From: Zerene cesonia
Lineage: Eukaryota; Arthropoda; Insecta; Lepidoptera; Pieridae
NCBI RefSeq assembly: GCF_012273895.1
Contig: NC_052122.1
Span: 9,672,001 to 9,736,000 of the forward strand
Direction: 5' to 3'
Length of the DNA: 64,000 nucleotides
Positions 38,003 through 51,061 of the stretch are shown here, piece by piece. The translations under genes and the position numbers were made by a program. How positions within the stretch are numbered: the stretch's first letter is position 1; each line of letters starts with the position of its first letter. The notes under the pieces were generated by a model. It did not search any database. It saw only the letters and a list, made by a program, of their open reading frames with translations, and was not told the origin of the DNA.

Positions 38003-38262
38003 GTAAGTTTTATAATATAAAGTAGGTATGATAAAAGAGAATGGCGTAATCTCAATGAACTCGTTTGCTTTGGTTAGGTATAGAGATTATTCACTTATGT
38101 GTGGTATTTCTTGGCCAAATTCGCTTAGTTTTATTTCATTTGAAAAGACCGATGAAAACGCACTTATCATTTCATTAATTTATTAGCTAGGTACATATAT
38201 CTATAGATAATTAGTAGATAACAGAGGCTTCGATGTATTTAAATTTAATTTTTTATTGAATA

Positions 38263-38444
38263 GCTGGAACTCGCGGCGTCACTTGCATGATACCTACCAG
38301 GGTGAAAAGTTGTCTATATGCTAATCCACTCTATATAATCTATTTTTGTATCAAATATCACATAGATTCGATACGATGTTTTGGCTTAATAGAGTAACAA
38401 ACATTCTTACTAACTTTCGCGTTTATAATAAAAGTAGGATATAA
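38263..38444 (+). repeat. Diverged copy of the 'tttcgcgtttataata' repeat family
   Basis: 'gaactcgcggcgtcacttgc', then 'agggtgaaaagttgtctata' and the end 'actttcgcgtttataataaa' plus 'agtaggata' match the 8067-8278 family in layout but are more diverged. Confidence 0.45.
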
Positions 38445-39059
38445 CAAATGGATAAACCCACTTGCATAAATGTTTCTTTAAGTGCATAATATAGTTATAA
38501 GACCAAAACCTTAGAAAAACGCCCATGCATTTAAATCGCTCATTAAAGGTTAATTCCGTAAAACCAAGTGTAACAAGTTTTTTATTAAATTCTTCGTTTT
38601 ATCAACACAAAAAGAGGTTGGTCACCATTAGGTCACCAATCACTTTTTGTTTTGTAAAACAATATAATTCTACAAGGTTTACTCAAGAACTACTCAGCAA
38701 AAAGGTATCTGAATAAACAAAAACAGGTTCTGGCTATTACGCGTATCGTTAATATTACAAAATATGTAATCGAGCTTCAATACAATATTGCGAAAGAAAT
38801 TCCAACAACATATAATCACATATCGAGCGTTCCTTTAAATTTACTTCACAGTTCACACATATGGTCATTTAGGTTCGTTAAAAATGACGCAAGGAAGATT
38901 CTTTTATAATGCAAAAGTTAATCGACAGCGATCAGCGAAACAAAGGAACAAGCTATTTTATTCTTTATGGTTATAAGACATAAGAGGGTATTACCACGTG
39001 TCATTAGCGGACTTGGGTTCGTGTTCCCTCCATATGTGTACCAGTTTTCGATGACAGTG

Positions 39060-39178
39060 ATCACGGCCGGTCGCGCAGTGTATAGTGTATTAAAATATTA
39101 ACACAAACGGGAGTTGTGTGTAGTGTACCGTTGTAAATGTCATGGACCTCTAACACATTCCTAAAAGTCTCATAATGT
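39060..39178 (+). other. Candidate promoter and 5' non-coding exon
   Basis: GC-richer 'gatcacggccggtcgcgcag' and the initiator-like cgcagtg near 39077 are followed by about 100 bases and a donor (cataat|gtgagt, 39179). Short ATG frames in it stop quickly. It could be the first exon of a gene that includes the exon at 41359; nothing else ties them together. Confidence 0.25.
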
Positions 39179-40084
39179 GAGTAATTTTATAAAAATATTG
39201 CATCGAGTTTCTTCGGAAAATTCTGGTGAAAGTTGAGTGAAGTTGCGTATAAATAACTTTTATTTCAAAATGAATAATTTATTTTGTTTGTATAGCAGGT
39301 TTAACTTTATAACTAGTGTGTTAAGACGTCGTGTCAAAATAATAGCCATATTTACTGTGGTTATATGATATAAGTGATATCAAAGGTGCCCTCTGAGATT
39401 ATTTTGACCCTTATTCTCAATGTTCGCAACAGAATGTATAAACGATGACGCAGAAGTCTACAAAATCGATAGTATTAAATCATGTTGTTTTATTGTTATT
39501 ACTATGACTTAGAAATTAAGGGGTGAAGAAACAAAACTTTAAAAATAATTATGGCACCTCTATCTAAGCATAAAATAAATAGATACTTAGGTACCTTCCT
39601 AAACAAACTGTTTTGCCATGAAATTGAATGTCAATTCAAAAAATACAAATCATATTATTACAACTATTGCTAATGTAATATTCATACAGTTTATGATTGG
39701 TGTTATAAATTTCACAATAAAAGGCGCAGCGCGATAATACCTTGCTATTTATATGTTTTGTTTTATAATTTATATTCAAAGTGAAATTCAATTTTTCGTT
39801 AATGTTACACTAATTTACAGTAAAAGTACGAAAAGGGTTATTTTATTTCCAATTGCAATATAGGAACAAGGTCATGCCACGGGCTACCTCCCAACACAAA
39901 TGCCGACGAGTGGAAGGCGTTACTATTTAAAGGACTACATCGTGACTATAATCCGGCTTACTGTATAATTTTGCCTAAGGTTTTATAATGAATATATTCT
40001 AAATATATTCAATATTATGATCATCGTGTACCTAATTATGCAACTCTACCGAGTCATCGAATACGGCAATAATCTATACCTTAG

Positions 40085-40230
40085 TAATTAGCACTAGCCG
40101 CTCGTACCGGCTCCGTCCGGGTTTACCCGAAACAAAATATAGTCTATGACACTCAGAGACGAATCATCTTTCTAATAATGAAAGAATTGTGGTCGCAATT
40201 TTTGGCTCAGACTATGCGGGGTACTTAAAA
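40085..40230 (+). repeat. Interspersed repeat, retroelement 3'-end-like
   Basis: 'ccggctccgtccgggtttac' followed by 'atagtctatgacactcagag' and 'ctttctaataatgaaagaat' is the layout of a common short lepidopteran repeat related in style to 2029-2187. Non-coding. Confidence 0.45.
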
Positions 40231-41358
40231 ACAGAAATAGTACTTGAAATAGCTGTGAAGAAAACGTAAAAACTTTGTAATATTCCTGTGTAGCAATTTA
40301 TATAAATTAACCATTCTAACATCGACACTTATCAGTGTATTCTCCATTACTGTAGAAGTTTAGCTCTGTAAGTCGAGATCTGTATGTAGAGATAGGCGGA
40401 TTTTAATTTAATATCCTCATTATTCATCAACACTTATAACCTAACCGCGTAATATTTCGAGAAGCCTTGTCATGAATCCTTAATACTGAGACATAATGAA
40501 AAAATATTGATCAGTAACTTGATACGCAGTGGAAGGTATCATTACATACATATAATTTTAAAGTTTAATAATACTGAATGTGAATACAAACTAGCAGCTA
40601 GCAGCTGGCGTAACTAATAAAGCGCTTCGAACTAGGTATTCGGAAAAACGCTTAAAATATTCCGTTTTAAATCGTTTAAATGCAATGTGAATATGTGTAA
40701 ATTTAAATTGCGACAGAAAAGGGTAATTCTGTGCTATTCCTAACAACTTTTATTTTACGAATTTCTTAGAAGAAAATGTTGGGTAGCTAGTGTACCTAGT
40801 AGTAGATACCTAGCTCGGTGGTTTACAGATACAGATTTTGTATAATAATTGCGGTTGACACGATTTCGTATTTATTGTCAAGCCAAAGATGTGTGTTAGG
40901 TGCGAGTAGCGAGTATTGAAGGCTCTATACTACTTACACTTTATAAAGTAGCTTGTTTTATGAGACTTTTTTACGTCCGTTGTCACGGTACGGCGATGAA
41001 CGCGGAACCGAATTCCGCTTGACCAATATTTTACTATGATTGCGGAGTAATTGTTGTTTTCCCAAAGGTACTTTACTGGTCTCCCGTTAGGCCTCATTAG
41101 CTCTAGATGTAGCCTTAACCTAGTTCAGGTGCTGGGCATTGAAAGGTTAAAAAAACATTTCAATTAAAATTTTTTATATAAAATTAGTATAATTTTAAAT
41201 CTGACATATCTTTTTTGCAGAAAATAAATTGTAAATACAGCTGCAACTAATAAATAATAAAAAAATATGGCGAATACGCAATATATTTCACAACAACCTC
41301 ATATTTTCAATACATAACATAAAGACTTATTTTTAATATATTATTTATTTTATTTTAG

Positions 41359-41705
41359 ATTTCAACCTGGCGCCAAAAAACCATAAACTATCCGCTAGTT
41401 CCATGGGCAAAAGTGGAACTGGCGGACTTCCGGGAAAAAGTACCGGTAAAAGCACTGGCAAGTCACACATTTCTTCCAGTCCTAAACCGAATGCAACCAA
41501 GTTACCTAAAATCACACCATCTACATCAACTAAACCTACACTGCTACAACCACAATACACTAGTGCAAAAAACAAATCCTCTACTAGCTTCGGTGTAATA
41601 TGGTTACCAATACGGAAAAAGAACAAACACAAGGAATATGCATACAATGCATATCAAAGCAAGCAACGAGAAAAAGAAAGAGCGCCAACAATGTATAATT
41701 TGTAA
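41359..41705 (+). CDS. Coding-like exon of unknown gene, Ser/Thr/Lys-rich product
   Basis: The acceptor 'ttatttattttattttag' opens a frame continuous from 41359 to TAA at 41703-41705. The first ATG (41403, context TTCCATGG) starts a 100-residue protein: a Gly/Ser/Thr/Lys-rich N-terminus with two GKST repeats, then SFGVIWLPIRKKNKHKEYAY and a charged end. A perfect donor, gtaagtaaag, starts at 41702 and overlaps the stop. The piece may therefore be an internal exon (41359-41701, one leading base needed, two trailing bases left) rather than a terminal one. A 5' non-coding exon candidate ends at 39178 (cataat|gtgagt). The other + frame and the - frame are also open, which weakens the call. I do not recognise the protein. 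Confidence 0.4.
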
Positions 41706-42199
41706 GTAAAGTCATTAGCTATATATACCATGTTTTCAATGTAAAATAAATTTGCTAGGTACTCATTTTTTTGCACTATTATTGCACTATAAGAATATGA
41801 GTAGATATGTTTTCAAGGAAAATCAAATTGCAGAATAGGATTCATACTAAGAAAAAGACAACACTAAGTCACAATTTTTATTAACCTCAGTTCAAAAAAA
41901 AAGAATAGGAATACTCTTGACTGTTGGCAGCGTTTGAAAATTTTACAATATTTTTTTCTTATTTTATTTTCTCCCGCTCTTTCAAGTGTTACTCGATACA
42001 ATATGAATCCGATATCGCCGTAGACATAACAACAAAATAACTATATTGCGCCATCAACATTTACCAACCTGTTGAATTATATATACTAAAAGTACTATTC
42101 CTTTGAATTGTACTAATTATAATTAAATCATTACAAAGGAAACATTAAAACAAATTTTTTTCATAGGTGGTAGCATCAATAAGTCACAACATATCTTGA

Positions 42200-42486
42200 C
42201 AGTTGACAATTGAAATTTGACGTCGTGTTTCACGCTGACGCTATGCGTAGTCATGTACGCGTAGTTCATAAAAAATAAACAAAAGCGCACAAAAGTAGGT
42301 AAAATGAAAACAAATTGAAATAGATTTTAAACTATAAATTATGACTTCAGCCTTACATATGTGTATTAAAAAAATATTGGTAATAGAAAATTGACTACTA
42401 TTTGCCCACTGCTTTCATGTATTACAAGTTATTTTATTGATCCTCGTTTGGTAACAAAACTTTTTGGTTGAAATTCCTTGAAAACA
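42200..42486 (+). promoter_or_regulatory. Putative promoter and 5' UTR of the CAAX-protein gene
   Basis: Upstream of the start ATG lies 'tttgacgtcgtg', a near-match to a cAMP-response element (TGACGTCA), in a locally GC-richer patch at 42215-42265 (cacgctgacgctatgcg). No TATA box is evident. The transcription start is not determined. Confidence 0.3.
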
Positions 42487-43851
42487 ATGCAAGAAAATAA
42501 CGATTTCGAAACAATCATAAGCACATGGCGACGTTTGTCCGGAGAACAAGTGCAGCCAATAACGCCAAGGTGAATTTATCGGTTTATAACTACACTCCAC
42601 TGAATAAGCGATTTGTTTATCCGACTTTTGTTTACACAATATTTATGACAGTGTCACGTTGCAAATGAGTACAGGCTTCAGAATACGTCTTTATTCGTTG
42701 TTTCGATAACTAGTGTTGAATTGTTATTAAGTCTTCGTCGCGTGGCCATCAATAAATCTTTGAATATTTTGTGTTTAAGCATGTCAGGTGATTCATCTCA
42801 TCATCCAGCGCCAAAGAAGATTGAAGAAGAGTCCAGTTTATTAGTACCTGATAAAAATTCAGCTGCTCTTAGTGGAGTTGGAACAATTTCTCTTCTTCAG
42901 GACCCACCAGATACAAGTACAGATAAAGATTCTGAAGAAAAGCCTGGTGAAGTTATGCGAAAAGAAAACCCCAAGGTATGATATTAAATAAGTCATTAAG
43001 TTAATGTTTGTGACATAATTAACACAAATTTATTGGTAGTTTGATAATAACATTTTTATAAATTAATATAATATACAGCCAAGACAATGACTGACAAAGA
43101 CTTCATTCAATAAAGTAAGATAAATTTTGTACCTAATGATGAAAGCTGTTAAATATACTGTGATGGTAATTTAATTGTTTATTTTTAATTTTTATTATTT
43201 CTTGTTAGACTTTAAATGATCCAGGCACGAAGAATAAATGAATGCACCATTAAATCCACCAATCAGTGTTGATTGAGCAAAATATAAATGTTATCAATTG
43301 TAGTGTTAGTTTTAACAACCAAAATTGAATCAATATGCTAATCTCGAAAAATATTGATGACATTGATGTGGAGATATTATGTTGTATGAATGTGCATATT
43401 GCATGTATTCATGGTGAAACAAACTTTGGCTAAAATAACCAATTTGATTGTCTTCTAACATTTTTCCATTGTCTCTTTAAGTTTTTTGTAATGAAAATTA
43501 AAAGAGATGTTCATATTATATAAAATTCACATTTTTAATCAGGATTTGATGTGTATCATATTGTAACTGCAATTTATAACATTTATTTAATTAAAATTTA
43601 AGGATGCAGCAGGTGATTCCATTAATGAGAAAAACAGTGATTACCTTGAAAATGATGAAAAGGTTATTATAAAGCCGCCCAATACTGAACTTGAGAAGAA
43701 AGATAAATTGGGTGATAATGTTGACAGCGTATTTTTAAAGCCACCGCCAGCCCACAAAACCCGAATGGGCACCCCCACGCCTGAAGAGGAGAGCTGTGGT
43801 ATAAAATGCTTATATTATACTCTGCAATGCTGCGACTGTGTGCTTATGTAA
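42487..43851 (+). CDS. Small hydrophilic protein with cysteine-rich, CAAX-type C-terminus (function unknown)
   Basis: Three exons: 42487-42569, 42780-42975 and 43603-43851, together 528 bases coding 175 residues. All junctions keep frame (phase 2, then phase 0) with donors AG|gtgaat and AAG|gtatga. The start ATG at 42487 has an in-frame TGA at 42469 just upstream. A second in-frame ATG at 42781 could start a 147-residue form. The N-terminus MQENNDFETIISTWRRLSGE is followed by acidic/Ser/Lys-rich, probably disordered sequence with KPP motifs. The end is ESCGIKCLYYTLQCCDCVLM: five cysteines in 15 residues, the last in C-V-L-M. This fits prenylation of the CAAX cysteine plus palmitoylation of its neighbours, predicting a membrane-anchored cytoplasmic protein. 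I do not recognise the family. Confidence 0.85.
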
Positions 43852-45560
43852 CTGCCATAAATTAGAAGATAAGTTACTTTTGTTATTTAGGAAACCATTG
43901 TTTTTCAATGTCATGTTTTCCCATGAATAATAATGAGCATCTTTTTAACAAAGTAAATATAAAATATTTGTAAATTGTAGAAAGTTCCATAGACATTTGT
44001 TAGTAAATGGACAAGTAATCTTGTTAACAACTCACTAACATATGTTACACAAAACTTAATATTGTATTATGTAATAGGTGCATTGGGTATCGGCAGCTAC
44101 ATTAATTTTATTTATTTTTACACTAATTTACACATACAGTTGTTGTATATAAATTTCCACTCATTAGTTGCAACTATGTGGTTTTTAAGTTAATGCACTA
44201 ATTATACTAAACTGAATGTAGGCATTGTAATTCAGTTGTCACTGAATTTAGGAGCTTGTAATCATATTCAATAAATTTCAATGAATTTCAATCCTGAGTT
44301 CAAAAGTTAGGGTGGCTGCTGACTGAAATTTCTCAGAGATAATTTTTTATCATGGAGGTTGGGACGATAAAAACTGAAATTTAAATCTTTTCTGTTATAA
44401 ATCAATCTTTCTTTTGCATGCATACTTTCTTAAATGATTGATTCTTTAGATATTTTGCTATTCAATAAATGGTGTCACAAAATGTAATAATATCTAAAAC
44501 AATCTTGAATCCATTTGTAATTAATGACTGAATCTGTTGGTTCTAAATCACTCATAATGTCCATTATCTGATTCAGTGTCTAAATTTAGATAAACTTCTA
44601 ATCTCTAAAGTTGCCTCCAAATTTAGAAACTAAATTCAGTAAAGTGTAATGAGTGCTTATGGTAAGATTGAATAACATTTTAGTTCAATGGTTTCTTTAA
44701 TAATAATATGATATTGTAAGAATCTCATATTTAGTAGGAACGCAAACAGTATGAACATTGATAGTTATTATTGAACTTTGTCTTAAATTACAAGTTTTAT
44801 ATAACATGAAGTATTTATGTATTTTAGTGATAAATTAAAATATTTCAGATTTTATTTTACTATGTTTTTCATAGATAATGTGTGTGTAAAAATGATTTAC
44901 ATTTTTCATATACATTGAATGTTATCTATAGTCTTATTAATGTAACGACATGATTTGTGCCAAAATTTTCCTTTAAATGTTCCTGCTCAAAAACTATATT
45001 TACGTAGTATTTTATTTACGTCGTGAACGTTTTAATAACGTTTTAATCAACAATAACAACACTCATTCGGAATATGAGTTTTATATTTTATGGCTCAATA
45101 CATGATCACATTCCAAGTTAAGAAGAACCTCATACTATGTGATAATATTGATATTATATTTATTGATACAAAGCGTAATATGTCTATGAAATTTATTTTT
45201 GAATTAATAGTAAGTAGCAACGTATCAAGCGGTGCTGTATCTCCGTGTAGTATTATTAATAATGGACAACAAAACTGAAGAGAAATTTGTCAAGCCTGCA
45301 TGCGAAACGATTCCTTGAAATTTAATACTCTTACAAAATATTCATGCAAACTTGACAAGTTTACAATACGTGCGGTGGCACTATAGTTTTTAGATTGGAG
45401 TGATACTTTGTTATTGCCTTTATATTATGATATAATAAGTCTCCGTCCAAATTGGAGTCTACCTTTTGGTAATGTAGATTTTATTTTTGGAAGTTGTTCT
45501 TTTGTAGTGTAATTAATTAATAAATGTAATGATATTTTCATAAGCTTTTTTTTAATTTAA
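43852..45560 (+). other. Probable 3' UTR and flank of the CAAX-protein gene
   Basis: AT-rich sequence with no supported exon. AATAAA-type hexamers occur at about 44269 and at 45519 (ttaattaataaatg), so the 3' UTR could be about 0.4 or 1.7 kb. Short open frames here (for example 45090-45278) look random. Confidence 0.3.
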
Positions 45561-45764
45561 TTCATGTCAAATGCGTTTTGATTATGCTATTTTCAACCGA
45601 CGTCTTAAAAAAAGTTCTTCGGCTGTGTTTTTTTTGGCCTCATTGCTAAAAAACTCCATGGGTTTTCAAACAATTGGCGTGATTCTTTTTGATACTACAC
45701 AAAACGACATCATTTCGTAAGTATACGCAGACAAAAACGGATATCGCTTGGCAACACCTAACTA

Positions 45765-46068
45765 ACGACCAATCGACTTCATAGTTTTTATGTGGGAATC
45801 GAGCACGCTTCGACACGAACAGGGCCAACTCTCACCGTGGAAGTGCCACACCACCACAGAAGACCAACGTAAAATAGTAGCATGCTACCAATCTATTCCT
45901 TCATTTCATCCGTCAATCCTTTCCTTTTCACTTTTGCTTTTCAAACTACGTAATATCTTTCTTCTATTCTAACTGATAATCTTACCGCAATACCAGCGTA
46001 TTCTTCATATATCTGTATCGGCGTCAACAGTACGTCTTCCCAGGTGAAGCCGGAGCGGACAGCTAGTA
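45765..46068 (+). repeat. Interspersed repeat, SINE-like
   Basis: 'aatcgagcacgcttcgacac' at one end and 'caggtgaagccggagcggac' plus 'agctagta' at the other. The same end (cgaagccggcgcggaacact) closes the copy at 63568-63904. The open frames here are repeat-derived. Confidence 0.45.
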
Positions 46069-49000
46069 TATAAAAGAATAAGATGAGATGTGCTCATAGT
46101 ATGTATCGCAGATTAGTGGAAGTTTTGCCATATAATTATTGGGAGAGTTAATATTGATAATAATTTTGAGTAAGTATTTTTTTATGTATTATGAATTAAA
46201 ATTGAATAAAATAAATAGTTCCACATTCAGATTTATTTATTGACAAGATTGTATAGTAAAATAAATACAATAAAAAATTGTACACAGAAATGATTAAATA
46301 AGTGTAAATATAAATTAATATACCTATAGCAGTAGACATAGGTAACATTGCACTAAAACAATTAACCAATAGACATTTAAATAGCTTGGAACATCATTGC
46401 ATTAAATAGTGATATTTATAAAAAATATATTGTACTGAAATTCGAAATATAACAAAACATTGTAATGTAAATTACAACTAATATCTTGGTAACTTAATAT
46501 ACATTATATACATATTTGACTAAAACATATTAAAATTACAAATATACATGAAAATCATTAAATAAACTCAAAATGCATCTATGCTCTGAAGATAGTGACT
46601 ATCTGCTCACACTTACTAATTTTGTCATCAACAGTGCACAATTCCTATATTTTTGGTATGCAAGACTAAACCAAATAAAGTCTTTCCAAATTACAACGCA
46701 CTCGCCAACTATATTTCTTACTACCAAATTATATAAAAATAATAAAATTTACAAGCAAATCATAATTACAAAAATATAAGATACAGTATAGATTTAGAAA
46801 ATATTTCATTTTTTTTTTGTATAGACACCTAAAGTATGACGCTGCAGAAGTCCAAAGTATCAAAATATATATTCTTAGTAAATTCTGTTAAGTTCGTGAT
46901 TACTTTTGAAGTTCGCATTGGTGTGTATATTATGTATTATGACCTGTTCATAATTCAATTTTAATTTCAAAAATTTTCTTTGTAATTTCTTTTATAATAA
47001 AACTTTCGGACTCCTGCTGGCGGTTAAAGATTAAAATATATAATAGTAATAACATTGACAATACAGGCCGTATTACATCAAGGAATCGTAAAATATAAAA
47101 TATCGATAAATTATACTGGCCTGAACGATTAATATCTATAAATAGTATAGTTAGTTTCACGAAACACTAAACAACCATTTAATTGCTACAACAGTCATGT
47201 CTTTTTACTTTGGGATTGAAGTTAAACTCATAAATAACTACTAGGACACCAAAAGCGATTTCAATTTAAATTCGAATATGATCATTCCAGTATAACTCGC
47301 AATGGTTGGCACAAGTTGCTCAGTTTCAACATCATGGGTAGAGTATGCGAGAATTTTGTTTTTTAACTTCAATCGCAATATCCCTTATCATACTAACATA
47401 TATAAGTTATCTTTAACATTGAGTGTAACATTAGGTTCTGAAAATATTTTTACGGTAGGCAGGCATTCGCGGTCAATCCATGTCATGATGAATGTGAAAA
47501 CCTGATGTACTGCCATAAAAATATGACTCTATTCTTTGTGGTCGCACCAAATGATTAACAGTGAATGCCTTCCTTTAATGAAACTTATCTTATTAATTTC
47601 TCCGCCCTATATTGAGGTGTATAAGTAAGGATTATGACGGATCCGTTACAGATATAGGACACACATATCTATTATATTATTAAGAAATAAGTATGCGGAA
47701 TAGTTCCACACAGATTTGTGCTTGTTTCCGCACAGCTGTATGCTTTATGTAAAATTAATCTAAGTGTCCCTTCTTATAACTGTTCACCGAGTCCCTGTTA
47801 TCGTCGACCAATCAACATAAAGATAACCTCTTTATTGATCGGTTAACCTCCTACCAAATTCTAATTTCAATCAACACCGCGTAATACATAGAATACTCGT
47901 AAAATATCAATAATAATCAGAGTCACTTATACTATTAGATAAAATAGACACAAAAACTACTTATATATTACGTATTGTGTAAGAATTTATCAAATATTAT
48001 TGACGCAACAGTTAAATGCAGTAGTGCCTTACATAGGCCGTATAGATTTTGTGCGAATCGCAAAAAACCTAAAACGTCATATTTCAAGTCACGTCATAAT
48101 AACCTTAATTTCTAGTTAAAGATAAAGTATTCCAGATAGTTCTCAGGTCTTAAAAGGGTATAAAGACTTCACTTTAGATATGTAATGTCTTTTACATCTA
48201 ATGTCATATTACATACATTCAACCTTGATACAATTTAAAAAAATACTCCTATGTATAATCCAACTTAGACTGTACCTATTATACCAAGTCTATAAAACTC
48301 ATCCCACAAGGTAGAATGTAAGCAATCTAACCGTAATATCCGTAGGTAATTGGCAAATAGTGCTTTAGTATATCCGGGTAAATATTTGTCTCGTCCGTTG
48401 ATAATAAGTAAGATATCTTAATTTAAAGCGTCCACATTGTATTGTTAATTGTTTCTTATAAGTAAATATTGAATATCTTTAGTCTTAGCCTGTACATCGT
48501 TTTCCTATTAAAGATTTACGATGCATTTTTGTCATTGGTCAAGTGACTAAAATTGACGAGATATGACTATAATTTAATGAAAATTAAAAATAAAGTTAAG
48601 ATTAAATTTGGCTAAAATGAAAAGGGTTGCAAATCAGACGCGAGCACTGAATTCTGAATGCCTCGACGATGACATCTGACCCTTTAGCTAATAAAATTTA
48701 AACCTAACTACAGTTCTTAGTTAACCATATGGGAGCTAAGCTCATACCTGGATGGTTTTAAGTTTTAGAGATCGTATCCCCTTATTAATTTAATAAGTAC
48801 ATAAAGAGTTCGGGATTTAATAGGAGGAACTCATTGCTTGGTCTTATTTTAGTCTACGCGTAAGTGAGCACCGAAACAACAATCTTTATATTATTCCTTA
48901 CCATATACGCTGAATTTCGAGTAAATTATATTATACGGATAATCTAGGTATAAAATGGAAAATACTCTCAACTGTGTTTATCGAATATGTCAAAAAGTAA

Positions 49001-49689
49001 TTTGTGATCTCAACAGCGATTTACGAAATCAAAGAACAAAGAAAGCACCAAATATACAAAAAGAAAACCCTAAATTCACTCTAAATTCAGCGCGTGTACC
49101 CTACCCCTAATTTTCCTACAGCAATCGTGTAAAATGCATCGCAACAGGTATTTATGTACAAAAATATTCGATCAACGAGTCAAGTCAGCACAAGACATAT
49201 GAAATGTAAGCTAATGTCATTAAAAATGTTAATTTAATCGAATTGCTACATAGATATGAGTAAAAAGAAAAGGAAGGACTTTAATAAATTCATTTTTATA
49301 TACGGAAATCCAAATTATTTTTTTTTATATATTGGTCACAAAGAAGTGATGTCAAAATTCAACCGTCTCTAAGCAATGCGAATGGTCTTCGATTTAAAAA
49401 ATATTTGACACGGTGACCCGAGGTCATTATCGTGATCTAACTCTTCGATGATATTGAGTTTTGTTTCGTCAATCATTGTTGGACATAATTTGGCTTCCGA
49501 GTTTATACTCATATTAGTATTATAAGATACAATTAATTCTACTTTTATATAGTAGGTATACTTATTGGCAATTATAGTTAATAAGCATTTATTACTACTA
49601 ATCGATTATATGCAATACTACTGAATTAGTGAGATACGCATCGGCAAATATCCTATTAACTAAAGTGCATTTATGCCCGAACACAAATG

Positions 49690-49875
49690 CACTCTCTATT
49701 CCGTCACTCCATCCGATCGGATCAGCCGATGGACCGGAGATCGAGCGCAGGACCGTGTTTTACGTGCTCTCCGAGGCACGGGGGTGTACTAACACCGCCA
49801 ATAACTAACTTTTCCTAACCTAACCCAACGCCGTCCAGATTTTTCAACGCACAATTTCATAAGTGATAATTTTTG
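49690..49875. repeat. Transposon-derived GC-rich fragment
   Basis: 'ccgatcggatcagccgatgg', 'ccggagatcgagcgcaggac' and 'acgtgctctccgaggcacgg' form a GC-rich patch of a type I have seen at LINE-derived sites in moths. It ends with 'ttttcctaacctaacccaac', which contains two CCTAA units, too few to call a telomeric array. Confidence 0.35.
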
Positions 49876-50833
49876 CGTGAAAGAATCGTGAACGTGTAGA
49901 ACTTTTAGCGCTAAGTAGATGGTTATACGACACTATATATACGTCATTACATAATACATTATATTACTTAATTACATACTAAACATCCGTAATAATACAC
50001 ACAAAAATAAGCGTCTCAAGATGTTTTTTTGATGCTGGCAATATGTGTGATTGGTATTTACGGTCGAAAAGAATCAACCTAACTACACCTTTAGATGTTA
50101 TTATCTCGAGAATACAATAATTTTGTAGTGCGAATTCGACGAACGAATTTCTTCTAAAAGATTCTAGAATCATTTAGTGGGATGCGTGCATTGGCTCATA
50201 CTTGCATCTAAAACTTAAAAAAATAAGCGAGTAAATTAAAGGACATATACTCATTTGCTGCTAAAATTATAAAAGGAAATTTTCTAATTTGACTAATCTA
50301 TTAATTAAGTATATATTTGGCTACGAATATCAAAAATTATATAATATGAATAACATATTGTGTCCTAAAATAATGAAAAATAAAGATCTAAAAAGTAATT
50401 TAAATAGAAGAAATCGACTATACAAAATTAAACAAATCATTCCTTTATCATAACAGACCAGCTAAAGAAAACATAAATCTTTTTACACAATATTAAAAAT
50501 AACAATAACATCCTAAAACCAAATAAGTAAGTATTAACTAAAAACAACTTATGAAATTGACAATCAGCAAACAATACACAAACATATTTAACCAGCGCTT
50601 TAAACCAGTTCTTTTCATGAAGAGAAGAAGGCAAAAGCAGGTTCTTTTTTTTAGATTTTTTTTTTTTTTGTAACAAGAAAGCGAATGAGTGACATAACTT
50701 GCACTCGTAAGCTTACATTAAAGGATTGGATGGGAAAACGGGGAATGATGATGATAGAATAAGATCCCCTATCTTAAGATTGATATAGAATGGGGTGATG
50801 CGATGGGGAAAAGGGGAACGTCATACGGAAGGT

Positions 50834-51040
50834 GGATGTGGCAGGAAACAGAGGATAGGGTAGGAAAGGAGGATGTGGCAGGGAACGTAGGATACGATAG
50901 GAAAGGGGGATGTGGCAGGGAACGGAAGATAGGGTAGGAAAGGGGGATGTGGCAGGGAACAGAGGATAGGGTGGGAAAGTGGGATGTGGTAGGGAACGGA
51001 GGATTGGGTAGGAAAGGGGGATGTCACGCGGCAAGGCAAT
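50834..51040. repeat. 37-base minisatellite, about six units
   Basis: The word 'ggatgt' starts units at 50834, 50871, 50908, 50945, 50982 and 51019, an exact 37-base period. The unit is purine-rich on the plus strand ('ggatgtggcagggaacagag' and then 'gatagggtaggaaag'). The last unit diverges after ggatgtcacgcgg. The Pro-rich minus-strand open frames across it are by-products of the repeat. Confidence 0.9.
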
Positions 51041-51061
51041 GTGATATGGAAGAGAGGATAG

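Noticed and set aside
39859..39980. Exon-like segment (text such as NTNADEWKALLFKGLHRDYN) between a 'tatag' acceptor and 'aag|gtttta'
   Set aside because: The acceptor tract is weak, the donor is poor, and two frames are equally open; it does not join cleanly to the exon at 41359.
42415..42639. 74-codon minus-strand frame
   Set aside because: Shadow of the first exon of the CAAX-protein gene, whose plus-strand splicing is consistent in phase over three exons.
49815..49835. Telomere-like CCTAACCTAACCC
   Set aside because: Only two units of the insect telomere repeat inside a transposon-like fragment; not an array.
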